Assembly: GCA_964585635.1 (NCBI GenBank)
Contig: CAZPEV010000040.1
Span: 1 to 21,942, forward strand
DNA: 21,942 bases
Reading direction: 5' to 3'
DNA from: CAZPEV01 sp964585635
GTDB taxonomy: Bacteria > Zixibacteria > MSB-5A5 > GN15 > JAAZOE01
Below are positions 17,079-21,942 of the stretch, piece by piece; within the stretch, counting starts at the first letter, position 1, and every line of letters starts with the position of its first letter. The position numbers and the translations under genes are program-made. The notes under the pieces were generated by a model. It worked only from the letters and a program-made list of their open reading frames with translations. It made no database searches and had not been told where the DNA came from.

Positions 17079-17612
17079 CTATTTCACCAGTTCAAAATCG
17101 ATGAAGTCGGCGTGGTGAAAGATGATGCTTTCCGGCAGACGCGTTTCCCCGGTGCCCTCTTTCGAATGGGTGGCGACAATATGCAATACCTCAGACGGCA
17201 GGCCGTGCTTAAAGGCCAGCGCCACGCCGCTAAAGGGGTGCCGAATATGCCTGCCGAAGCTTGACTTGACCGGTTTGCCGTCGATGATTTCGAATTCACA
17301 CAACTTTCCGACATCGGCCAGGAGCGCTCCGGCAATCAGATAATCGCGATTGATCGGGACCTTGTTCCCGCCGTGGATTTCGCTTAAGACATCGTCGCAG
17401 GCGATACACATCCGACAAACCGCACGCACATGGTCGATAAAAGTAATCTTGACATTCTCCGCCAAGAGCGTAAACGGCATCGTCCGCAGCAAATGCTCGG
17501 TCCAACCTCGGAAGGTAATCGCCTCCTCCCAGCTGGCGACAACTTTGTTTCGAAGGCCATCATCCTTGATCTCGCGGATCTCCGGCAAAAGCCGTAGCAC
17601 AAGGTCTTTCAT
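17079..17612 (-). CDS. HD-domain protein with altered HD dyad
   Basis: This is a 177-aa soluble protein. The HD phosphohydrolase pattern is visible: His61 (FIDHVRAV), the HD position at 99-100, His122/His125 (RHIRHP), His144/His149 (VLHIVATHS) and Asp169 (HHADFID). The dyad itself reads LLADVGK, so the metal-binding His is Ala99 (codon GCC) while Asp100 is kept. Small HD proteins of this kind occur beside MmgE/PrpD and aconitase-like genes in other anaerobes (from memory), so it probably belongs to the same pathway or regulates it. Catalysis may be lost or changed by the His-to-Ala replacement. ATG 17612 has only a weak Shine-Dalgarno (TAGGAC). First gene of the operon, downstream of the promoter at 17654-17682. 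Confidence 0.8.
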   Translation of the reverse strand: MKDLVLRLLPEIREIKDDGLRNKVVASWEEAITFRGWTEHLLRTMPFTLLAENVKITFIDHVRAVCRMCIACDDVLSEIHGGNKVPINRDYLIAGALLADVGKLCEFEIIDGKPVKSSFGRHIRHPFSGVALAFKHGLPSEVLHIVATHSKEGTGETRLPESIIFHHADFIDFELVK

Positions 17613-17653
17613 TTTGTCCTACCCCTTCATCACCGCAGCCAAATTCATACCTG

Positions 17654-17682
17654 AACATACTCGCCTCCCTCGCCGTTGTCAA
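17654..17682 (-). promoter_or_regulatory. Sigma-70-type promoter of the HD / aconitase-like / MFS / MmgE operon
   Basis: On the minus strand a perfect TTGACA (17682-17677), a 17-base spacer and TATGTT (17659-17654; 4/6) lie about 42 bp upstream of the HD gene start. Predicted transcript start is near 17647, giving a leader of about 35 nt. Confidence 0.65.
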
Positions 17683-17744
17683 TATGAGACTCCAGGCAGG
17701 CCGAGCCCGGGCAGAGCCGCACTTTCAGCCGGCCATATTTGCTG

Positions 17745-17774
17745 TTGACATCGGTGCCGGCAGACGCCATTTTA
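17745..17774 (+). promoter_or_regulatory. Possible promoter of the Trm112-like gene
   Basis: TTGACA at 17745-17750 is perfect, but the -10 candidates 17 to 18 bases later (CATTTT/ATTTTA) are poor. It faces away from the operon promoter and lies about 40 bp upstream of the GTG start at 17811. Confidence 0.35.
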
Positions 17775-17810
17775 CGCCGATGAATGCCCTGTCGCTGAAA
17801 GGAATAGCTC

Positions 17811-18077
17811 GTGCCCATAAGTAAAGAAATGCTGGATATCCTCTGCTGTCCGAGGACGAAGAAACCGGTACAGCCGCTGGCGGCCGATCGTCTCCGCCGG
17901 TTGAATGATGCCGTTCAAGCCGGACAGGTGAAGGACATCGACGGCAACGTCGTCACTCAGCCATTGGCGGAGGCCCTGATCACGGCCGATCAAATGACAA
18001 TCTATCGAATCGATGACGGCATCCCGGTGATGCTGATCGGCAGCGGCATACCGGCGGCGCAGATACCCGACCGCTGA
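17811..18077 (+). CDS. Trm112-like (UPF0434/YcaR-type) small protein
   Basis: This 88-aa protein matches the Trm112-like family: KEMLDILCCPRTKKPVQPL at the N-terminus, RLNDAVQAGQVKDIDGNVVTQPLAEALITAD in the middle, and the hallmark IYRIDDGIPVMLIGSGI near the end. Eukaryotic Trm112 activates methyltransferases; the bacterial role is poorly defined. Only the first Cys pair (12-13) of the zinc-ribbon positions is present, so metal binding is doubtful. The start is GTG at 17811 with AAGGA eight bases upstream; the internal ATG at residue 7 would cut off conserved residues. The gene is monocistronic, bounded by the divergent operon and a terminator downstream. Confidence 0.88.
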   Translation: MPISKEMLDILCCPRTKKPVQPLAADRLRRLNDAVQAGQVKDIDGNVVTQPLAEALITADQMTIYRIDDGIPVMLIGSGIPAAQIPDR

Positions 18078-18157
18078 TCCTCCGTCGCACTCATTCACCC
18101 GGCCTGCGGCGACCGAAAATCGGCACGGGCCTGATCCCCGTCTCAGGGGTGGAACAA

Positions 18158-18186
18158 AAAAGCTCCAGCGATCCGCCGGAGCTTTT
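18158..18186. terminator. Bidirectional intrinsic terminator
   Basis: AAAAGCTCC ... GGAGCTTTT is a 9-bp stem with an 11-base loop, with A's before and T's after. It lies between the convergent Trm112-like gene and the Bor-like lipoprotein gene and can serve both. Confidence 0.85.
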
Positions 18187-18206
18187 CTGCCTGCCGTCGG
18201 ATCGGC

Positions 18207-18500
18207 CTATTTTGTTACCGTGACGGTCCGGGAATACACCGTAACCAGTCCCGTAAAAATGTTGATGACACAATCCACAAACGACTGCTGCGTCTTGATG
18301 GTATAGTTTGTGGCGCCGGCCGCCATGACCTTGGAGTCAACGTTGTTGATCGGGACGAGACCCCAGAGCACATACCACTGCCGCTGCTGCAGACGTTCGC
18401 CGCCCTGCGCTCCCTTGCCGATGATATGCGTGTGCATGGCGCAACTGGCCATGAGCATGACAAAGGTCAGCAGGACGATTACCGCAATCACTTGTTTCAT
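18207..18500 (-). CDS. Bor/Iss-like lipoprotein
   Basis: This is a 97-aa protein starting at ATG 18500, chosen because AAGGAGG lies nine bases upstream and a signal peptide follows at once; the frame is open further upstream to 18554, but that part overlaps the preceding gene and reads as non-signal sequence. Residues 1-19 are hydrophobic and end in a lipobox-like LMAS-Cys20. The mature part (QQRQWYVLWGLVPINNVDSK ... KTQQSFVDCVINIFTGLVTVYSRTV) follows the layout of the phage lambda Bor / E. coli Iss family, where KTETQQTFVNGLLGFITLGIYTP is the matching block (from memory). Those proteins are outer-membrane lipoproteins linked to serum resistance, but homologues are widespread and the role here is unknown. 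It begins one base after the stop of the 210-aa lipoprotein gene, so the two are co-transcribed. Confidence 0.75.
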   Translation of the reverse strand: MKQVIAVIVLLTFVMLMASCAMHTHIIGKGAQGGERLQQRQWYVLWGLVPINNVDSKVMAAGATNYTIKTQQSFVDCVINIFTGLVTVYSRTVTVTK

Positions 18501-18501
18501 A

Positions 18502-19134
18502 TTACGCACCCTCCTTGGAGTTACGAAGCCTAAGGCTTCCGATGGATGATTCAAAGTGCTTTATGAGCTGCGGATACTGGCCGCGTGCGGCGAAATACGT
18601 AAGTTCCACGGCGCTGCCGGTATCCGACAAGCAAAGCAGTTGAAATCGTACCAGGACACTATCGGTCACCAGAAAATTTTTCACATGGATGTTTCGCACC
18701 AGATAATCCCCCTCGCGGACGTTGCCAATCCCAAACAGGCCCACGAGCGATTGCCGATAGCGGGCAATGAAGGCGGTCGTATCCGAGGACAAGGCCAGAC
18801 GGTCGATGACGGAAATCATCAGTCCGGCGCTGTTGATCGTATCCAAGAAACACCGCACCAGGTGTAATCCCGGCGCCTCCCCGCCGCCCTGCGATAGACG
18901 GACCTTCAGCATCGACCAGACGCTGTCAGCGGCCGGTTCAAAGCCGATCGGCGGATTCACCTGGATATCGGAGCCGGCGATATCGCAAGCCGGCCCAAGC
19001 AATGAATCGACGACCTCGAAATTCAGCCGGCCGACTTCACTGGAATCCTCCCTTGTACTGCAACCGACCCCGATCATTCCGGTCAGGACAAGCAGGATAA
19101 TCTTTGCCAGGGCAGGATGAAAAGGTACATCCAT
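18502..19134 (-). CDS. Putative lipoprotein, unknown function
   Basis: This 210-aa protein has an N-terminal hydrophobic segment (9-24) ending in IGVG-Cys25-Ser, a plausible lipobox, so it is probably membrane-anchored outside the cytoplasm. The mature part is mixed alpha/beta, with DIQVNPPIGFEPAADSVWSML and VREGDYLVRNIHVKNFLVTDSVLVRFQLLCLSDTGSAVELTYFAARGQY. The layout of a substrate-like domain with an amphipathic C-terminal helix recalls PsbP/DUF1795-type lipoproteins, but I do not recognise it firmly. ATG 19134 lacks any Shine-Dalgarno; the promoter -10 box ends about seven bases before it, so the mRNA may be leaderless. It is followed with a one-base gap by the Bor-like gene. Confidence 0.75.
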   Translation of the reverse strand: MDVPFHPALAKIILLVLTGMIGVGCSTREDSSEVGRLNFEVVDSLLGPACDIAGSDIQVNPPIGFEPAADSVWSMLKVRLSQGGGEAPGLHLVRCFLDTINSAGLMISVIDRLALSSDTTAFIARYRQSLVGLFGIGNVREGDYLVRNIHVKNFLVTDSVLVRFQLLCLSDTGSAVELTYFAARGQYPQLIKHFESSIGSLRLRNSKEGA

Positions 19135-19141
19135 GGCGGAA

Positions 19142-19171
19142 TATATAAGGTCATCATCGAGCGAATGTCAA
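19142..19171 (-). promoter_or_regulatory. Promoter of the lipoprotein pair, predicting a leaderless mRNA
   Basis: On the minus strand a perfect TTGACA (19171-19166) is followed after 18 bases by TATATA (19147-19142), or after 17 by TTATAT. Transcription should begin at about 19134-19136, that is, at or within two bases of the ATG at 19134. Confidence 0.6.
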
Positions 19172-19252
19172 CAATTATCTTCATGGGATGTTCGCGTTGC
19201 AACCGGTACTCTACAGGGCGCGGCCACCTTTCGGTTTGGATGGACTGCAAGC

Positions 19253-19786
19253 TTATCCGGGATCCTGTGCCAGATCGATCCGTCCGACCGTTTCCAGCCG
19301 TTCCTGTTCCAAAGCGACAACCTCGACCGACGCTATCGTCCCCGGGATATCAAACCGCTCCCGATTCAATTCATCCGCCGCTTTCTTGCAGGCCGCGGCC
19401 TCATCGAAGAGGCCCAGAGTAATGTGCGGGATATACGGGATATCAAGGCGCAGATGGTCGGCCAGAAGATCGGTGTACAGGCGGTCGTGCAAACGAAGGA
19501 CGTCACTGTATCCCTCATCGGGGACGAGAAAGAGATACCAATTATCAGCGGTTATGCCGGGAGTAACGGTCGCGCACCGGAAACAAAGGTTAATCCGGGA
19601 CGTGGCTTGACAGACGGCCCGGACGTGGGCGACATATTGGTCGCGGATGATATCGGTGACCTCAAAGATCAACGACACATGGGGCGCGACCGATTCATAA
19701 TGAGGATCATATCGGCGGCGTATCGATTGAATCCAGTCCCTGTCCTCGGTCGCGAGCAGGGGGAAGCTGATCGCCAAGAGACCCAT
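19253..19786 (-). CDS. 2H phosphoesterase-family protein (2'-5' RNA ligase-like)
   Basis: This is a 177-aa soluble protein with the two H-x-T/S-h signatures of the 2H superfamily: His36-Val-Ser-Leu (PHVSLIFEV) and His121-Ile-Thr-Leu (PHITLGLF), separated by about 85 residues as usual. LigT/ThpR-type members hydrolyse or ligate 2',3'-cyclic phosphate or 2'-5' RNA bonds; the actual substrate is unknown. ATG 19786 is preceded by AAGGAGGGACG, so the start is secure. The gene stands alone with its own candidate promoter and ends about 80 bp upstream of the next promoter in the same direction. Confidence 0.9.
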   Translation of the reverse strand: MGLLAISFPLLATEDRDWIQSIRRRYDPHYESVAPHVSLIFEVTDIIRDQYVAHVRAVCQATSRINLCFRCATVTPGITADNWYLFLVPDEGYSDVLRLHDRLYTDLLADHLRLDIPYIPHITLGLFDEAAACKKAADELNRERFDIPGTIASVEVVALEQERLETVGRIDLAQDPG

Positions 19787-19813
19787 CGTCCCTCCTTGCC
19801 ATTAGATTGGCCA

Positions 19814-19842
19814 TATATACGGCAAATCGATTTGGCCGGCAA
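19814..19842 (-). promoter_or_regulatory. Candidate promoter of the 2H phosphoesterase gene
   Basis: Minus strand TTGCCG (19842-19837), 17-base spacer, TATATA (19819-19814), lying about 28 bp upstream of the ATG at 19786. The -35 and -10 boxes each match 4/6 of consensus with ideal spacing. Confidence 0.5.
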
Positions 19843-20013
19843 ATGGTTTCGCGGCAGCGCTGTTGGCGGCTTCGTCGGATCGCAGGCCTACCCCGGTAGG
19901 TGGACGGGCGAGGCCTGAGGGCATCGGCAGTCTCTGATCGGCATAGGCCCATCGTAAATGTCCTCGAAACAGGCCACCGGCGCCATGGTCGATGACGCAA
20001 CGGCTAGATTTTG

Positions 20014-20042
20014 TTGACAATTGCAGACGATTATTGTATTCT
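20014..20042 (+). promoter_or_regulatory. Promoter of the cytochrome-dockerin gene
   Basis: TTGACA at 20014-20019, 17-base spacer, TATTCT at 20037-20042, in a locally AT-rich stretch. The expected start is near 20049, giving a leader of about 29 nt before ATG 20078; GAAAGAAGGG serves as Shine-Dalgarno. Confidence 0.7.
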
Positions 20043-20077
20043 ATGATGCATAAAATTCTCATGGAAAGAAGGGCGAT

Positions 20078-21415
20078 ATGAAAAGGATATTGTTTTCCGT
20101 TGTCCTCCTTATCTCTCTTGTCGGTTCTCTTTTGTTTGCCCAAAGTCATATCATTATCGGATGGAATGATTTGGGAATGCATTGCAGCAACAAGGACTTT
20201 TCCACATTTGTCGTTCTCCCGCCGTATAACAATATCAAGGCCCAGGTAATTCAAGTGGGAGATGCCCTCAATCCTCCGGTGCTAGTGACGGCCAATCTGC
20301 GGGTAACCTATGAGATTCCCGGCAACACCTATTCGGTCGGCAAAACCAATTTCTGGGATTTCGAGGATCTGCTGTTCGGTGTCAATCTGGCACCGAATAT
20401 TGGCTTGACGGGCGCAAGCCTGGCCGGAGATATGGGGCTCGCGGGGGACTATTTTTCCGTGACCGGAGTCCCGCTGACGCCATACCAGGATAACGATCTG
20501 CTGCATGAGGATCCCTTTCAATTGGGATTGCTTAAGCTGTACGATCAGTCCCATCAGGAATTGGCGATGGCCCAGCCGGTGATACCGGTGTCGAATGAAA
20601 TCAATTGCGTGAGTGACGGCTGTCACGGCAGCGCCCAGGCAATTCTTGACCTCCACGGTCCAGAGGCGGGTTTTGATCCCAACGTTAAGCCCGTCCTTTG
20701 CGCCAGTTGCCACGCCTCCAACGCGCTGGGCCTTCCGGGCAACCCCAATCTGCCGTCTCTGTCGGAGGCTGTTCACAAGCATCATGGTGAAATCACGAAC
20801 GATTGCTACAAATGCCATCCCGGTCCGGTGACGCAATGTCTTCGCGACGTAATGAAGAACCGCCATGGCTTTGTCTGTCAAACGTGTCATGGCAGTGTTA
20901 CTCAGGTCGGCGAAAGCATCAGCAGCGGCCGGGTGCCATGGCTGCAGGAACCGGCTTGTGGAGCGGTTCAATGCCACGGCCCAGTTTTTGCCGAGGAATC
21001 GGGAAAGTTGTTTCGGCAGTCGCGGGGACATGGCAACCTGTTTTGCAGCGCCTGCCACGGTGAGCCGCATGCCATCGTGCCGAGCGGTGTGGCCCGGGAT
21101 AACGTGCAAAACATTACTTTGCAGGGTTATGCCGGAACGCTGACGAAATGTGAGGTGTGCCATGGGATTAGGCCTAGCGGTCAGGGACCTCACGGGTTGT
21201 TGGCAACCTGTTGCGTGACGGCGGGCGACGCCAACAATGACCAGGCTGTCAACGTAGGGGACGCCGTGTATATCATCAACTTCATATTCAAAGGCGGTTT
21301 CGCCCCCCCCTGCATGGCGTCGGCCGATGCCAACCATGATTCCGCGGTCAACGTTGGCGATGCCGTCTACCTGATTAATTTCGTCTTCAAGGGCGGTCCG
21401 GTGCCGATGTGTTGA
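20078..21415 (+). CDS. Exported multiheme c-type cytochrome with C-terminal dockerin
   Basis: This is a 445-aa protein. Residues 1-22 are a clear signal peptide (MKRILFSVVLLISLVGSLLFAQ). Residues 23-170 are a heme-free domain beginning HIIIGWNDLGMHCSNKDFS, a type I recall at the front of deltaproteobacterial multiheme proteins. Residues 177-362 carry seven heme-attachment motifs: five CXXCH (208-212, 243-247, 267-271, 323-327, 358-362) and two spaced CX4CH (177-183, 294-300). Many extra His residues (HKHHGE, RHGF, SRGHGN, GPHG) could be distal ligands. Residues 381-445 form a type I dockerin with two units (GDANNDQAVNVGDAV and ADANHDSAVNVGDAV). It should be an extracytoplasmic electron carrier attached by its dockerin to a partner (inference). 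Start, promoter and terminator all agree. No other cytochrome gene is adjacent within the window. Confidence 0.93.
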   Translation: MKRILFSVVLLISLVGSLLFAQSHIIIGWNDLGMHCSNKDFSTFVVLPPYNNIKAQVIQVGDALNPPVLVTANLRVTYEIPGNTYSVGKTNFWDFEDLLFGVNLAPNIGLTGASLAGDMGLAGDYFSVTGVPLTPYQDNDLLHEDPFQLGLLKLYDQSHQELAMAQPVIPVSNEINCVSDGCHGSAQAILDLHGPEAGFDPNVKPVLCASCHASNALGLPGNPNLPSLSEAVHKHHGEITNDCYKCHPGPVTQCLRDVMKNRHGFVCQTCHGSVTQVGESISSGRVPWLQEPACGAVQCHGPVFAEESGKLFRQSRGHGNLFCSACHGEPHAIVPSGVARDNVQNITLQGYAGTLTKCEVCHGIRPSGQGPHGLLATCCVTAGDANNDQAVNVGDAVYIINFIFKGGFAPPCMASADANHDSAVNVGDAVYLINFVFKGGPVPMC

Positions 21416-21454
21416 TCGGCTCGCAAGTGTAGAGCAAGTTTGATATTGAGTGAC

Positions 21455-21487
21455 CGCCCGCCAGAAGCCATCGGCTTTTGGCGGGCG
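21455..21487 (+). terminator. Intrinsic terminator of the cytochrome gene
   Basis: A 15-bp stem (CGCCCGCCAGAAGCC / GGCTTTTGGCGGGCG, one G-U pair) with a 3-base loop, followed by ATTCTCTTT. It begins about 40 bp after the stop at 21415. Confidence 0.85.
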
Positions 21488-21942
21488 ATTCTCTTTGGGA
21501 ACGGCGGCCTCCTTCGGAAATTGCAGAAGCGATAGATATTTACCATCCGCCGGTCTCCTTTATCTCGGCAAAAATTCGGTGGAACAACATATGGCCATTG
21601 GCCTTGGCACAAATTGGGTTCCTTTGCTCATTTTCTCATTTTCACTATCGGGCACGGGCTATATGCTGATGATTATGCAACCGCTGAAGGTGGTTGATGA
21701 CGTAGATGATCCCGCCGTGCCGGGGCGATTGGATCGAAGACTATCTGTACTTGCGGGCATACGCATAGGCATAGCCATTGAAATGACCTCTACATAAGGG
21801 GAATCGGTTTCGATCACCACCGAATTGATGGTGAATATGTGGTTTGTATGATCCTCGGATGGTCCGGTTGGCGAAAGTCTCCGACTTCCGCCCTTGTATG
21901 TTGATTTCCGGATAATCTTTATATTACAGCGGGCCGGGATGA
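21488..21942. other. Intergenic end of window, no supported gene
   Basis: About 450 bp with no frame that shows a recognisable protein pattern, a good ribosome site or codon bias like the neighbours. The last 45 bases turn AT-rich (TTGATTTCCGGATAATC, TTTATATTACAG) and finish with GGGCCGGGATGA, which could be the leader and start of a plus-strand gene beyond the window; this is too short to call. Confidence 0.5.

Noticed and set aside
20282..21337. Minus-strand open frame (351 codons) opposite the cytochrome gene
   Set aside because: The plus strand has a signal peptide, seven heme motifs and a dockerin; the antisense product has no recognisable features or ribosome site.
21450..21797. 115-codon plus-strand open frame after the cytochrome gene
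   Set aside because: It begins inside the terminator hairpin and its product has no recognisable pattern or ribosome site.

Overview
The window looks like a metagenome-assembled piece of an uncultured bacterium. The best guess is candidate phylum Zixibacteria or a close relative of the FCB/Zixibacteria group. This is inference from three things: near-identical dockerin repeats of the type 'GDAN.D..VNVGDAVY.IN.IF.GG' on unrelated proteins, a C-terminal sorting domain of the Bacteroidetes/FCB secretion type (QNYPNPFNP...SGIYLY...KM.LMK), and multiheme cytochrome plus MmgE/PrpD metabolism. No rRNA, tRNA, CRISPR array, transposase or phage gene was found. A 100-N scaffold gap lies at 10037-10136.

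Layout, left to right. (i) 2-1201 (+): C-terminal part of a secreted protein ending in a dockerin. (ii) 1217-3986 (-): a tight glnA - secreted SagB-like oxidoreductase - RelA-type RIS/zinc-finger plus winged-helix regulator cluster. (iii) 4208-5041 (+): a GNAT acetyltransferase, followed by a bidirectional terminator. (iv) 5127-11679 (-): one giant secreted gene split by the N gap. The sequence either side of the gap shows it is a collapsed internal repeat. Filling it with the 294-bp copy seen next door restores one frame of about 2,248 aa. The protein has about 15 Cys-rich Ig-like repeats, a cohesin-like region, a dockerin and a sorting domain. (v) 11680-12173: AT-rich intergenic DNA. (vi) 12174-17612 (-): an apparent operon of an HD-domain protein, a fused aconitase-family enzyme resembling fungal homoaconitase Lys4, an MFS exporter with a single-base frameshift, and an MmgE/PrpD protein, with a strong promoter at 17654-17682. 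(vii) 17811-18077 (+): a small Trm112-like protein. (viii) 18207-19134 (-): two lipoproteins, the upstream one probably translated from a leaderless mRNA. (ix) 19253-19786 (-): a 2H phosphoesterase. (x) 20078-21415 (+): a seven-heme c-type cytochrome fused to a dockerin, with a clear promoter and terminator. The last 527 bp hold no gene I can support.

Two themes stand out. The first is an extracellular cohesin/dockerin-type assembly: three dockerin proteins, one of them a cytochrome, and a cohesin-like giant. This suggests that dockerins here organise surface proteins, possibly including redox proteins, rather than a cellulosome. The second is a tricarboxylate-type operon (aconitase-like + MmgE/PrpD + MFS + HD) whose gene content parallels fungal itaconate clusters but could equally serve methylcitrate-like or homoaconitate-like chemistry. 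All assignments are from reading the sequence and remembered family features; no database search was run.
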